From contig NC_087069.1 in assembly GCF_963678635.1 (NCBI RefSeq), positions 32,637,710-32,701,709 on the forward strand: a stretch of 64,000 bases of DNA, in the 5' to 3' direction. The translations under genes and the position numbers were made by a program. The notes under the pieces were generated by a model that did no database searches, was not told where the DNA came from, and saw only the letters and a program-made list of their open reading frames with translations. The DNA is from Symsagittifera roscoffensis (Eukaryota; Xenacoelomorpha; Acoela; Convolutidae). This document shows, piece after piece, positions 1-12,872 of this stretch (the first letter of the stretch is position 1; the number at the start of each line of letters is the position of its first letter).

Positions 1-3000
1 TAGAATAGATTTTTTTCCACAGAAAGTGAAAAAAAAACACCGAGGAGATGAAAAGAAACCTGAAAAAAAGTGACATGAAAGCATACGCTTCCGTTTCGTT
101 AGGAGGGAAACATTATTCGAGATTGGACAACAGAAGTGTCGTAAAAGAGTTGAGAGAAGCGCTCAAGTTTTAAATGCCAACTAATAAGGAAAAAAATACA
201 CGGAAAAAGGAAAGTTCAACTTGAACCGACCACGATCAGTTGATCAACTACCTTTTAAATCAAATCGAATTTCTAGTTTATCTTTGTCAAAGAAATCCTT
301 ATTCTTATCTAGGTGACCAGGTCGTGAGTGGATCGCTTTTTTGTAAGGAGGGGAACAGTGTAGAGAAAAGCAAATTCCAAAGCTTTATGAAAAACATCAA
401 GGTTAGAACTTGACCTAGTTCAACCAAACTGTTCCATAATAGGTTTTTTTCCCTGATATGAAAACAACACTGAAAAAACTGACTCGAAAACATAGGCTTC
501 CGCTTCGTTACGAGGGAAACGCCATTCGATTTTTATGTCATGACTTGACAAAAAGTATGAAGAAACAGAACAGAAAAAAAACGTTCATCTTTTGAATTCC
601 AAAAAATTATAAATACATGAAACCCGGGAACAGTTCATTTCAAGCTAATTTGACCACAATCAGCTGTTTCATCACCTTTTAAGTTAAGTCTAATGACTGG
701 CTAATCCACATCAAAATACCGTTTGCAGGGAGTTTGGATTCATCACAAGGTTCTCTAGGCATTCGCCTTATTCACGTTTCCTCTATTTTAGATCTACGAA
801 AAATCTATTGGTTTGTAATCCAAAAACGGTGGCACGGCATAGGTGGAAGAAAGATCGGAAAATTGGCAAATGTAGGTATTAGGTTTATCATGAATGACGT
901 TTAGGATGAATTAAATGTTTCTGAAAAGTTAGTACAATCACCTGACAGCACAACTGATTATAAACAACATAGAAACGTCCGCTTTTTTTTAAAAATAACA
1001 AAAACGTAATTTCTTGCGTCAAACTCTTGCTAAAACTTTTAGAAAATGAACTGGGAAACGTGCTCAATTTGGTTTAAAAATAAAAGAAAATTTAAATTTT
1101 CCGGCCGAGACAGTTTCAATCGAATCAATCACAGGCAGATGAACAACCGCCTTTGAAAATTATAGTAGTGGCTACCTAGTCTGTATGAAAAAAATTCCTT
1201 ACTTGCGCAACGTGTCCTAAATAATCAGAACTCAAGTTTTAAATAAAACTATCAATGTCGATAAAGCGAACACATGGACAAAAAATCTTCATTAGTCCTA
1301 CAATTGCGTAAAATTAGACACCAGAAGTGTCGCAAAAGAGTTGAGAAAAGAACTCATCTTGTAAATGCCAACTAATAATGAAAAAAAAAACAGGAAAAAA
1401 GAAATTTCAACTTGAAACGACCACAATCAGTTGATCAACTGTTTTTTGATCAAATCTAAATTTTTGTTAAATTATATCAAGAAAACCGTGTGAACGAAAT
1501 CCTCATTCTTCTCTAAATGACCAGCTTGTGACTGGAGCATTTTTTTATGAGGGGAACAATGTAGAGAAAAACAAATTCCCATGCTTTATTAAAAAAACAT
1601 CATGGTTAAAATTGACCTAGTCCAACCAAACTGTTCTAGAATAGATTTTTTTCCACAGAAAATGAAAAAAAAACACCGAGGAGATGAAAAGAAACCTGAA
1701 AAAAAGTGACATGAAAGCATACGCTTCCGTTTCGTTAGGAGGGAAACATTATTCGAGATTGGACAACAGAAGTGTCGTAAAAGAGTTGAGAGAAGCGCTC
1801 AAGTTTTAAATGCCAACTAATAAGGAAAAAAATACACGGAAAAAGGAAAGTTCAACTTGAACCGACCACGATCAGTTGATCAACTACCTTTTAAATCAAA
1901 TCGAATTTCTAGTTTATCTTTGTCAAAGAAATCCTTATTCTTATCTAGGTGACCAGGTCGTGAGTGGATCGCTTTTTTGTAAGGAGGGGAACAGTGTAGA
2001 GAAAAGCAAATTCCAAAGCTTTATGAAAAACATCAAGGTTAGAACTTGACCTAGTTCAACCAAACTGTTCCATAATAGGTTTTTTTCCCTGATATGAAAA
2101 CAACACTGAAAAAACTGACTCGAAAACATAGGCTTCCGCTTCGTTACGAGGGAAACGCCATTCGATTTTTATGTCATGACTTGACAAAAAGTATGAAGAA
2201 ACAGAACAGAAAAAAAACGTTCATCTTTTGAATTCCAAAAAATTATAAATACATGAAACCCGGGAACAGTTCATTTCAAGCTAATTTGACCACAATCAGC
2301 TGTTTCATCACCTTTTAAGTTAAGTCTAATGACTGGCTAATCCACATCAAAATACCGTTTGCAGGGAGTTTGGATTCATCACAAGGTTCTCTAGGCATTC
2401 GCCTTATTCACGTTTCCTCTATTTTAGATCTACGAAAAATCTATTGGTTTGTAATCCAAAAACGGTGGCACGGCATAGGTGGAAGAAAGATCGGAAAATT
2501 GGCAAATGTAGGTATTAGGTTTATCATGAATGACGTTTAGGATGAATTAAATGTTTCTGAAAAGTTAGTACAATCACCTGACAGCACAACTGATTATAAA
2601 CAACATAGAAACGTCCGCTTTTTTTAAAAATAACAAAAACGTAATTTCTTGCGTCAAACTCTTGCTAAAACTTTTAGAAAATGAACTGGGAAACGTGCTC
2701 AATTTGGTTTAAAAATAAAAGAAAATTTAAATTTTCCGGCCGAGACAGTTTCAATCGAATCAATCACAGGCAGATGAACAACCGCCTTTGAAAATTATAG
2801 TAGTGGCTACCTAGTCTGTATGAAAAAAATTCCTTACTTGCGCAACGTGTCCTAAATAATCAGAACTCAAGTTTTAAATAAAACTATCAATGTCGATAAA
2901 GCGAACACATGGACAAAAAATCTTCATTAGTCCTACAATTGCGTAAAATTAGACACCAGAAGTGTCGCAAAAGAGTTGAGAAAAGAACTCATCTTGTAAA

Positions 3001-3662
3001 TGCCAACTAATAATGAAAAAAAAAACAGGAAAAAAGAAATTTCAACTTGAAACGACCACAATCAGTTGATCAACTGTTTTTTGATCAAATCTAAATTTTT
3101 GTTAAATTATATCAAGAAAACCGTGTGAACGAAATCCTCATTCTTCTCTAAATGACCAGGTTGTGACTGGAGCATTTTTTATGAGGGGAACAATGTAGAG
3201 AAAAACAAATTCCCATGCTTTATAAAAAAAACATCATGGTTAAAATTGACCTAGTCCAACCAAACTGTTCTAGAATAGATTTTTTTCCACAGAAAATGAA
3301 AAAAAAAACACCGAGGAGAGGAAAAGAAACCTGAAAAAAAGTGACATGAAAGCATACGCTTCCGTTTCGTTAGGAGGGAAACATCATTCGATTTTTATGT
3401 CACGACTAGACGAAAAAAATGAAGAAACAGAGCTGACAAAAGCGCTCAGCTTTTGAATTCCAAAAAAACTGAAAAAATATAAAACCCGGGAACAGTTCAT
3501 TTTAAGCTAATTTGACCACAATCAGCTGTTCCACCACCTTTTAGGTTAAGTCTAATGACTAGCTAACCCACATCAAAAAACCGTTTTGCAGGAAGTTTGG
3601 ATTCATCACAAGATTCTCTAGGCATTCACCTTTTCACGTTTCCTCTTATTTAGAACTACGAC
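1..3662. repeat. 1.64-kb tandem repeat array
   Basis: Position 1 realigns with 1637 and again with 3271, giving unit lengths of 1636 and 1634 bp with near identity, apart from small A- or T-run differences. The third unit is short: after about 3383 it jumps to the part of the unit that starts near 520 and ends about 3662. The jump point is explained by an older sub-repeat inside the unit, because 1-170 and 440-560 are themselves related (both carry a CGCTTCCG or CTTCCG...TTCGTTA...GGGAAAC block). A 62-codon minus-strand ORF recurs at 305-493 and 1941-2129 only because the unit is repeated; nothing suggests it is a gene. The array probably continues left of the window. Confidence 0.9.
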
Positions 3663-4138
3663 ACCACTATTGCCAGATTAGATTTCGTTGCGTAAAAATC
3701 CTTCATTTTGTTGCGTAAAAGTATTTGTTTTTTGCAAAGTTTTTTTTTGAAATTTTTCCTTTTAGTTTAGAAAACTAGTTTTATGATGTAACAGTTACAC
3801 GAATGAATGATAGCCATTTTTTGCAAAAACTTTCCCTGGCAGTCGAAGTTGGCTTGGGTGCTTCTTTTGCTCCGGTACTATTTTTACAGGTACTAGCTTT
3901 ATCCAGCTATCTGAAAAACTCGTAGCCTATATCAGGTCAATACCGTAAGGAATCAGAATTGTTTTTACGGAAAAGTCATAGTTAAAAAGTAATTGAGAGT
4001 TTTTGATATCTGAGAAACGACATTAATACATAACGATAAGGAAACTTAAACAAATGACTCGTCAGATGACAGACAGTTGTTATATACATTTGTCAAAATT
4101 TTATGATAAGAAGATAGAAACAAAGCTGAGAACAATCA
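3663..4138. other. AT-rich spacer without recognised feature
   Basis: Non-coding AT-rich sequence between the tandem array and the first recognisable LTR. It may contain the unrecognised 5' portion of that LTR, because the matching part of the 3' LTR falls in the assembly gap. Confidence 0.4.
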
Positions 4139-4368
4139 TAACCTTGCTAAGCTAATAAGAGCGATTTTAATGAGGAAAACGGGGAAAACTGGGAAAATCA
4201 GTAAAAGTTTTTATTCTCCCAAAACCAGTTGACAAATACTCAAAAACATCCGTAAGTATCTGTAACTTTTTCAGGTGTACGATATACAGAAGTTATTTAA
4301 TTTTTGAAATTGTACTTCCTGTTTACCAGTTGAACGGAAAATTGTCGTGATACCCGCGTCATACTACA
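4139..4368 (+). repeat. 5' LTR (partial) of decayed element
   Basis: This aligns with 8719-8962 through shared blocks such as AATCAGTAAAA, GTGTAC/TAG-TATA, and GATACCCGCGTC near the end. It ends in TACA directly before a TGGCGAC sequence, as an LTR does before a PBS. The start given is only where similarity becomes visible. Confidence 0.65.
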
Positions 4369-4369
4369 G

Positions 4370-4382
4370 TGGCGACAGAAGA
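4370..4382 (+). promoter_or_regulatory. Primer-binding site candidate (TGGCGAC...)
   Basis: TGGCGACAGAAG begins one base after the LTR end. PBS sequences start with TGG (complement of tRNA CCA), and TGGCGAC is common in animal gypsy-group elements. It supports both the LTR boundary and the plus orientation. Confidence 0.6.
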
Positions 4383-5619
4383 AAAAACAAGAGGCAGGGA
4401 AAACAAGTTAGTTTCAGACTATAAAAAATAAAAAAAAATTGAATTGTTCAAACTCTGTCGACCATGTCAGAAAATCAGTAAACTGTCATAAAACGTTAAA
4501 ATTTGTTGAATCGTTTTTCATAGAAAAAAACCACAAAACCGCGACAATAAATAGACTGATTTGTTTTTTGTTTTCTGTTTCGGGTTGTAAAGTTTCAATT
4601 ATTCTTGAAAACCAAGAAGTAATTGGCCGGCCCAGTTTTAACAAAAAATTGAAGTAAAGCAAGCTGAAAAACACGCAAAATTGTTCAAAAAATCAAAATC
4701 TGAATCAACAGCGGATGAAGTGTAGTTCAAAGGGACCTAACAGAACGTTTTTTATTGAAGCAAGGAGCGCGTAAGACCTAAGAAAACTCCAATTACAAGA
4801 AAAACTTTAATTGAGTAGTGTTGGAGCTAAGTATGACAACGATAAGGGTTAGGGTTAGGGTTCACCAGTTCTAATGCCATCGAAAATAAAGTAACAACCT
4901 TTGAACTATTCGCCGAAGTACAGAACTGAAAATTCACAAATGTCGAATCGGAGCTGATAAATAGACGCATCATTTCGCATTAAGCTTGTTAAATCTGCAA
5001 AAGAATTTTATCATACCTTTCCAGAGGCTACTAGAAAAAGTTAAAACGTTTTGAACGCATTACAGTGAAAATCATTGGTTCTCCGAGGTCAGCTAGCGTG
5101 TTGTGTGCAGCAGGTATCTAATAAGAAACAGATTTTTATGGGGATTTGCAGAAATTGGCGCTGCTAACCAAAAGAGTCCTAAGGCATACGGGATAATTTA
5201 GTGCTTCCAGGTTTCCTTGATGGGATCCACCATAGTTAAGTTAGACTTGAGCTAGGCTAGACAATAGGGGGAAAAGACATAAGCATCGCGAAGGCTTTAG
5301 GGCGGTCAATTCTGGAAGCTGTGATTAGTATTGAGAAGAACAAACGCCGCGAATAGCAACCATACTGAGGGATGAAACAGAAATCCTAATAGACTCGGTG
5401 AACAGACTTCTTCAACAGAAATCGGTCGGTAGGGAAAAGAATACTCGGACCGATGACGGTCGAAGAGACAGCGGTCACTGGGGGGTTATAGGAACGCGAC
5501 GCAAAAAAAACCCAAAAAAGAAACTAGCTTTAAAAGATCGAGCAAGAAACCCTGCCCAAATACGCGCGAAAGAAAGATAAAAAAGGCAATCCAAGACGGG
5601 AAAACAATTATGACAAACG
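4383..5619 (+). other. Leader and possible gag remnant of decayed element
   Basis: No convincing protein is seen. ORFs at 4439-4657 and 5398-5580 lack recognisable motifs; the second is strongly basic and could be a gag remnant by position, but this is only positional. A short TTAGGG run lies at 4845-4862. Confidence 0.3.
4845..4862 (+). repeat. Three copies of TTAGGG-type repeat
   Basis: AGGGTTAGGGTTAGGGTT matches the common metazoan telomere repeat. Three units is short enough to be chance or an internal repair scar; it is not evidence of a telomere here. Confidence 0.5.
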
Positions 5620-5889
5620 TTGACGTCGACTATGAAAAAGTCACATGTTACAAATACGACAAAAATACATTATTGTGGAAGCTCTACTCAAATTAAGCAA
5701 AACAGTCCTTGGAATGAAAGAACGGAACAAACCAAAGTATTCAGGGTGTGCTTCACTAATATACCCAAATGTTGCAATATGGAGATACAACTGAACGGCA
5801 AATTTATAACTGGACTGTTAGACAGTGGGATTAGCCTTTCGCTCATAGGTTTCGATCATCATGAACGGCGTGGAATGCCTGTAGCATAA
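5620..5889 (+). pseudogene. Protease remnant of decayed LTR element
   Basis: The 89-codon open stretch contains GLLDSGISLSLIG, a retropepsin active-site motif (D-S-G followed by a hydrophobic S-L-I strand), preceded by a strand-like MEIQLNGKF. The remainder of the protease fold is lost to stops and frameshifts downstream. Retropepsins of LTR elements cleave the Gag-Pol polyprotein as homodimers. The assignment rests on this one motif plus position ahead of an RT fragment. Confidence 0.6.
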
Positions 5890-6637
5890 AAATTTTAATA
5901 AGAAATGAAAAGCGGCTAAAAATTTGGCGTTGAAATTGAATGGCATTGTTTATATGAAAAACCAAATGAAAACGAAATCCGTAGAGTTTGCACGGAAGTT
6001 TTGAGAACAGCGGAAAACTGCTTACTCTGCCTTCTTGGTTTCTTTTCCCTGATAGATCATGAATATATCCTTAACAAGGCTGTACACCGCAAAACCTTGG
6101 ACACTGCTTCCTACATCAGCACAAACTACGACGAAATTTTTGCAATAGCAAAGAAAAATAAACGAATATCCAGCAGACACGTAAGCTAGTAGAAATATTC
6201 ATCAAGGATAAAAACGGTAGCAACCTCAGTAGCCAAGAAGGTTTAATCGAAGGCATACAGGAGTTGGAAGAAAAAAACCGCACTACTTCTAGGTGTTTCA
6301 ATGATAAAAGGAAAAACTTCCTGAAGGAACTGAAAAAGCAAAATGAAGCTATCAACAATCATCACGACAGCAAAATTGCGCCAATTTCAAAAATCAAATT
6401 CGAGTGAACGGACTCTTTAGTAGCAAGAAACGACCGCTGCATCAGGAGCCCTTCCATTCAGGCAAACACGCTATGGTGGATAGTGCACAACTATCAGCCT
6501 AAAAAAAAAGGAAGTACAGATACTGTCTGATAAATGCAATCAAGAATTTTCACGCAGTTCTACGTACTGAAGATTTTTGGATACAATCGAACCTAAAATC
6601 AAATTAAACGTTTTTATGAAAACATTTCGGTAAACTG

Positions 6638-6859
6638 GTGAAAAAGTTCGTGGAGGATTTAGAAAACGGCAATTTTGTTGAAACAACTCTCTCAGATTGG
6701 GCAACCGCGTCCATACTCTCTAAGAAAAAAGACAGATCTTACAGATTGGTAGTTGATTACAGACGACTAAGCAGTCAGGTTGAAAAGACAAGCTGGCCTC
6801 TACCAAGGATAGATGATGTCATTGACTTATTGGACGGCAATATGTTCTACTCTGGGTAA
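6638..6859 (+). pseudogene. Reverse transcriptase remnant
   Basis: The fragment contains a gypsy-group RT N-terminal region: SILSKKKDRSYRLVVDYRRL followed by PLPRIDDVIDLL and a truncated start of motif A. The sequence between protease and RT (5890-6637) is broken by many stops but holds further short coding-like pieces. Downstream of 6859 the catalytic YxDD region is not recognisable. Ty3/gypsy is favoured over BEL or copia because of the VDYRRL...LPRIDD pattern. Confidence 0.75.
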
Positions 6860-8518
6860 CAAAAACCAATTGCACTGATACAAAAAAAACTTCGGAAAAC
6901 TACAATTCAAAAGCGGAAAACTACAGTTGAAACCGGTAGCATTAGAACAAGGCTAAATTATTGCCTGCACTTGGCGTCATAATCATTGAAATCTCACAAA
7001 AAACAGCCTGCGGGACGATGCAACTTACATGCCTGAATATTCATATTATGTTCCTACTTTCTATCCACTCAGTTTATGAGAATTAGAGAAATGATGGGAT
7101 ACAAAAAAGAGTAAAGACACCAGGTTTTGGAAACGAGGTTATTTTAAAAGCTCGGGCGTAATTAGCATCATATCTTAGCATCAGAGACTTCGAATAAATT
7201 TTACTGATAATTATCAAAGACTTTCATTAGGAAAGAGAACAATACAGATGTCAAATCTGTATGTTCGGTGGATTGGATTTCGCCTACTAATTAAGGGATT
7301 TTTCCCATGAATTTTTCTTCTAATTAATGGATTTTGTATGCAAAAACTGTAAGAGTTGCAAATACTGGTAACGTTTTGGTTTTTAATGACCCAACAGGAT
7401 TGCTGCAATTGAAGAGTTGGCATAACAGTAATTTCGAACTAGATTCAGTAATGTACATACAGGATATTGAAACAACTGGAGAACCGGTGTTTTCGTTAGC
7501 ATAAATTTAGAACAAAATAAGTTCACTACTCGTGTCAAGAAAAATAGTAATTAACCATCAGGTTCAATAGAAGGGTCTGCAAAATAGACGTCTTTTGCTC
7601 TGGAAATTTTAAATTATCAACTCAAAATGCAGGACCCACTCATAAATAAAACAAAACATCGCTAGCTGTTTTTCTCCTCTAATAAAACCACATTTGTTTT
7701 TTTTTAGCAAATTTTGATATATTATCATTTAAAGATGAAATACGAAACAAAATAAATGCGTTTTTCTTGTGAAGGTTGTTAAGATTTAACGGAAGAAGCA
7801 CCGGTTGAAGCCTCAGATATTACTAGCGAATCGCAAATAACATTTATGGACACAGTTAATTGAGTAATTGTTCGGAACTATACTCTCTCTAGGGGCAATA
7901 GAGTCTATCCTACTGCCTTTGAATTGGGTAATGGATCCGGGGTGTCATACGAAAAACAACTGAAATTTCTTTCCAAGCTCAATACAATTATAGTAATCGG
8001 TTAAAAAAATGCAATTTCTAGCTCTGACGATTTAGCCGGGGAATGTCTTTTTACCGATAAAAATTTGAGAGGTAGCCACTTATCACAACTTATGAAACCT
8101 ATTAGAAAAACAATAACAGCAAGAGAGATCTTCCTAAGATGGAACGAGTGTTACGCTCAAGATCAACTGGGTCATTTTGGATTGAAATTTTTAACTTAAA
8201 GCTGGTAACTTCTTCCTTAGTTTGCAGAAATGGAAACATGCATACTCCGGTATTCCAAAATGATCATAAAAACTGCCATCATTGTGCTAACAGTTTATCT
8301 TCTATGTAACATTTTAGGACTAATTTTGGGATGATTTCCTCTGCAGCTTTCATGAAAAACGGGGCAAACAAAGAAACGATTTTTTAGCCGTTAAACCCGT
8401 CAGGGGAATACAGTTATCATAGGCATTAAGGAAAAATACCCAAAGCAGAAATGTGCAGGTGAAAGAAAAAATGGTAAGTGAACTTTGGTAAGAAAAATTG
8501 GTTATTTGGTAAGGGAAA
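6860..8518 (+). other. Unrecognisable interior of decayed element
   Basis: AT-rich sequence with stops in all frames. RNase H and integrase, expected here for a gypsy element, cannot be seen. Confidence 0.3.
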
Positions 8519-8718
8519 NNNNNNNNNNNNNNNNNNNNNNNNNNNNNNNNNNNNNNNNNNNNNNNNNNNNNNNNNNNNNNNNNNNNNNNNNNNNNNNNNN
8601 NNNNNNNNNNNNNNNNNNNNNNNNNNNNNNNNNNNNNNNNNNNNNNNNNNNNNNNNNNNNNNNNNNNNNNNNNNNNNNNNNNNNNNNNNNNNNNNNNNNN
8701 NNNNNNNNNNNNNNNNNN
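8519..8718. other. Assembly gap (200 N)
   Basis: A run of exactly 200 N is a conventional scaffold gap, so its true length is unknown. It hides the start of the 3' LTR. ORFs called across it are artefacts. Confidence 1.
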
Positions 8719-8962
8719 GACCAAAACGGCGAAAACCGTGACAATCAGTAAAAACTTTTTATCTCTTGAAATCAGTTGGCAGTTTCTGAACATTAACTAA
8801 ATATAACTTTAGTTGTTTTATATATCAAACCGAACTTCTGTAAATTACTGTGACTTTTTCAAGGTGTATAGTGTATAGAAGGGATTTAAGTATTGAAGTT
8901 TGAATTCGATTATTTCCATTTTAGCAGTTGAGTGGATACTCGCTGTGATACCCGCGTCGTAT
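8719..8962 (+). repeat. 3' LTR (partial) of decayed element
   Basis: Diverged direct copy of 4139-4368, ending in the shared GATACCCGCGTC...TAC block. The 5' part is inside the gap. Confidence 0.65.
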
Positions 8963-11660
8963 TACCGTAATACAACATGATGCGTTTCTTCCAGCACTGG
9001 TTTATTCTGGCCGAGTCTTAGTTCCACTAGTTTTATCCAATGCTTATTCATTTTTCGATGGTTTCATACTGCGTTAAAGTCTAAGAATAAACTCTCAGAC
9101 CAGCAACTCAAGAACATGATAAGACTCGATTAGGCTCTAAAAATTGCGATCGGCTTAAATGCGTGCGCGGAATAGACGTTACGGAAGATGCGTGGCCTGG
9201 TCTTTCTCACCTCAAAAAGCAGGGAATTTGTCTAGGCACTCAATCCTGATTGCTGTTTAGGCCTAACTTTTTTTCTCGAATTTTTTTTCTTTTTGAGCCA
9301 GTGACGGATCAGAAGCAACCAGACGATTTGACGCTGGTTCCTTGGGCTGTTGGGGAATAGTTTTTATAGGACGTTACATTAGTAGACTTTATAGCCCCAA
9401 GCATGATTAATGCGGGGTCTGTTTGTAATCCTGGTACAGCCTCCTCTAAAACGGAAGAGAGAAAAAACTACAAGGATAAAGACTCAGTAGAAGATTTATT
9501 TGTTTTGTAACCGCTATTTTCAGGACGCGGACGGCACCACTATAAAAATCGTAAGAACCCAAGTATATCTACGGAGGAACCCAGGGCAGGCAGCTTTTCA
9601 GACAGAAAATAAACCTGGCAGTAGAGATTGCAAACGCCGCGTGCGTGCTAAGCACAACAAACGTCATCACAAGTTTCGACGATTTTTTTTGAAAAAAAAA
9701 ATAAAACTTTGTTTTTTCTCGTGTCGAGTTACGTGTTTTTATTGAAGAAATTTTTGGAAGAAAGAGTTTAATTTTAATCAAATCAACTCTAATCATCTCT
9801 TTTCATCATTATCAATTCAATAACTAGTAAAGTTATAGAGTTAAGACTGAAATGTGCGAGGAAGAGATTCCTACTTTCATTTCGGTTTCTTGGATACATA
9901 TGACCTTCTGATTACGTTTTAAAAATTAAGGTGGTAGTCTTCTTAACTTCGGGGATTTAATTCCCAACCACCTGACCACCTTCATTTTTGTTCAGCTTAT
10001 ACTTTAATTTTCCCTGATTATTTTGACTGGGTCTGATTTTCTTTAGTGGCTTGATAAAATTAGACCAAAAGTAGGGCCCTTTTGTATAGTTATGGTCAGT
10101 GCACCAGCTGCATAGGGCCACACCAAGGTCTTAAAATTCATATATATCCTGAAAACTGTATCATTCTATCAAATAAGTCATATGTCAGTTTTATTTGCAA
10201 CGACAAAATTTATCTTAACCGTCCTTCCCCTCCAATGGCGCTCAAAGAGTTTATTTTGGAATATTGCGCAGCGATCTAAAACACCCTGTATTAAAGTATA
10301 GACGTCCTGAGAAGCGCGAAGCTGATTTCATTTCCTATGTAAATTATCGATTCCGGGCAGCTTTCTTTTCTTTTTTCAATTAGTTTTTCGACTAACCGCT
10401 GAGTTGTCCGTGTGGTTGTCGGAGCAGCGCCACAGGTGAACTGAAAAGGAGCGGGCAGAAACTCCCCTTCCCTAATTTAAAAATCTTTGCTGATAACTGG
10501 AAATCTTCAGTATTTCGTGATAATTGTATTCGTCTTTCAGCAGTTTTCGCAATGGGATATGAAAGTTTTGGCCTCTAAAAAATTTTGGTTAAATCGTGAA
10601 TTTCAGAGTCGGTTGGCTTTATGATCAGTTTTCACCTCAGCTACGGTGGTATTCGAATTGTTGGCAAAACTTTCGGTGTGCAACTGCTGAAATTTCGGCT
10701 CAGTCTCGACAGCACTGCAAAATTCGTTCATGAGGTTGGTAAATTAGTTAATATTTTCTTTGTGTGATATACGTGTGTATCTGCTCTTTGCACAGTGCGG
10801 GGCGTCCTCCAGGTTGAGATTAACCCAACATGCTCAATTGACTGGGGTTCTGGTCGGTTTTCACCCGTATCTTTAGAAAATAATATCTCTGAATTCTGAT
10901 TTAGTTAGGTTGAAGTTGTATCTGTTCAATCGTAGAGCCTTGAGCCTATAAAAAGCTCTCTTCACAGACCAGGTCATTTACAAATTTATCAGTTTCAGTT
11001 CGGGACTTTAAAAGATTTCGGTTGTCTGATTTGTTCTATCAGTACTTTTTTTTGATTTTCATACATTTTTGTTGCTGTGTTATTGCTGTTACAGAATCTT
11101 GAGATTTCATTGCTAAAGATGTTTCTGTAGATTGTTCTTGTTAGACTTTATGATGGAATGACAGCCTGATATTAAGACTGCACATTTTAACGGGTAAAGA
11201 AATCATCTCACGGAACTGTGGGGTCAATGTCTTTCTACCGACTATGTTAGGTATTAGTTGTTCTTTGATAGCCTTTCCACGTATTTCCATAAAAAAGTGC
11301 TTTGCACAGTTAAAAAATGAAAATTCTTTTGAACGCTTTTGGTGGTATAGCAGGCATAAGCGTTTTGGGAAGATGTTTTAGATAATTTGATTATTTAGTT
11401 CAAAGTTTTGGTTTGCTTTTTCTGTTGAAACTCAAGGTACTTTTTAGATTCAGATTCTGTTCCTAGAACAGAACCAAGCACTCGGGCGCCTGTCTTTTAA
11501 GTCAATCCTGTTTTTGTAAAGGTTTTCTCCGCCTCACCGAGTTTTTCATCTCTGACTATGAGCTGTCATTTGGATGCGTTAACATGGTAGACAAAGCATT
11601 TACCTTGTGATACAATATTATCTAAGAAGGTTCGTTGATTGCTTAATTTATCGACTTCGT
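8963..11660. other. 2.7 kb without recognised gene
   Basis: I checked the open frames here (for example 9500-9745 on plus and 9569-9796 on minus). They are short, low in complexity, and show no motif or family resemblance. No tRNA cloverleaf, transposon terminus or long repeat was recognised. Confidence 0.4.
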
Positions 11661-11663
11661 GGC

Positions 11664-12130
11664 ATTTTCTCAAAAACCACCCTCCCAAATCGGAGATTTA
11701 GGTTTCGATGTATGCAACACTTTGTGTGAAGCTCCCCTGCATAAGCATTTACACCCAACTTTTTTAACACAAAAATTTTGTCCCTTAAAAATTCATTTTT
11801 TTCCGTATTTTTTGATTTTTTTTCGAAAATACTCTCGCGAGTCTAAGATTTTAGTTTCAATCAAAAAAACGGGTTGTTTGAAGCTCCTTCGCACAAGCGG
11901 TTAGGACCATTTTTCATCACACATTTTTATTACCTTCGGAAAATTCAAATTTACGACTTTATTTACCGTTTTTTGAAACTTTTTGACTTTTCTCGAAACT
12001 ACCCACCCAAATCTGAGGTTTTGTTTCAATGAGTAGAACAGGTTGTGGAAAGCTCCGCTCCATAAATGATATTGCTTAATTTTTTTAACACAAAAATATG
12101 ACCCTCCGAAAATTCAAGTTTGTAACGTTC
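11664..12130. repeat. Three diverged ~165-bp tandem repeats
   Basis: Three successive blocks start near 11664, 11820 and 11985. Each carries the order CTC-AAA-ACTACCC/ACCACCC-like, CCAAATC-GAG/TGAGGTTT, GTTTCAAT, GGTTG-GAAGCTCC, CATAAG/CACAAG, TTTTTAACACAAAAAT and CC-AAAATTCA. Identity is moderate, so this is an old tandem repeat. Confidence 0.6.
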
Positions 12131-12136
12131 GAGAGG

Positions 12137-12200
12137 AAGTACATACCGTCGGAAAGTACATACCGTCGGAAATTACATACCGTCGGAAAGTACATACCGT
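12137..12200. repeat. 17-bp minisatellite, about four copies
   Basis: The unit AAGTACATACCGTCGGA repeats almost perfectly about four times. It directly follows the older 165-bp repeats. Confidence 0.9.
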
Positions 12201-12872
12201 TCTGGCTATCGTCTAAACACAACTTCACATGCTTTTAACCGTCTCTAACAAAGCCAGTTCAATGTGCGGTCCATATCATCGGGTGGACAAAATCATTATT
12301 TTTTAAGGTTATCGGCCAGATCGCGCAAGCTAACTTAGCTACATGCAAGAATAGTGAGCTCATGGCTGGGCCTCAGTATCCCCAGACCACTAGGTCACTC
12401 TAAAAACAAGGCTACTACTTAATTATCACATTACTATTTTTTTTGTTCAGTAGATAAAATTCATCATGTCCATCGTAGTTGGATCAAACCTTTCCCTCAA
12501 CTCTTAGCTTCTCAAATTCTGAAAAACGAATTAGGTGTTAATTGATTTCAAATCAGGACATACCAGGAAGGTAAAAATTGTTAAAATTGAGTTCTCAGTC
12601 TCTTCCTGAGACCCTTCCGGATTCTTGAACTCGGTCGAAGAGCGGACTTGTCGCGGTCTGGGAAGGGTAGCAAAACCTTCCCAGTACCCCTTCGAATCTT
12701 TGGGAATTGCTCCGTAACGATTGTAGCTGTACAATCATTACAGCTCGGAATGTTCTTCCGTATATGCCGTCAACTATGATTGTGTCGTTCGCTATAATTT
12801 CCTGTCTGTCTTGTTTGTTCCAGCGAAAATCCTTGTTCTGATTTTTGCGGTTTCATTGTTCGCAAAAATTAA
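12201..12872. other. Spacer, no gene seen
   Basis: AT-rich sequence between the minisatellite and the Penelope-like element. The minus-strand 67-codon ORF at 12531-12734 has no recognisable feature. Confidence 0.4.

Larger units (their letters stand above)
4139..8962 (+). mobile_element. Decayed Ty3/gypsy-like LTR retrotransposon
   Basis: Two diverged direct repeats (about 4139-4368 and 8719-8962) flank a decayed interior that still shows, in order, a primer-binding-site-like sequence, a retroviral-type protease fragment and an RT fragment. The order PBS, PR, RT on the plus strand between direct repeats is that of an LTR retrotransposon. RNase H and integrase are not recognisable. The interior is full of stops and the element must be old. 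The 5' boundary is uncertain because the 3' LTR counterpart is hidden by the N gap. Confidence 0.7.

Noticed and set aside
305-493. A 62-codon minus-strand gene present twice (also 1941-2129).
   Set aside because: It is duplicated only because it lies in the tandem unit; no motif, and the third unit lacks it.
4845-4862. Telomere or subtelomere boundary.
   Set aside because: Only three TTAGGG units inside a decayed retroelement; no array.
8350-8793. ORFs running through the N gap.
   Set aside because: Most of their residues are undetermined.
9860-9990. A tRNA-like gene around TTCGGGGATTTAATTCCC.
   Set aside because: The T-arm consensus and acceptor pairing could not be completed.
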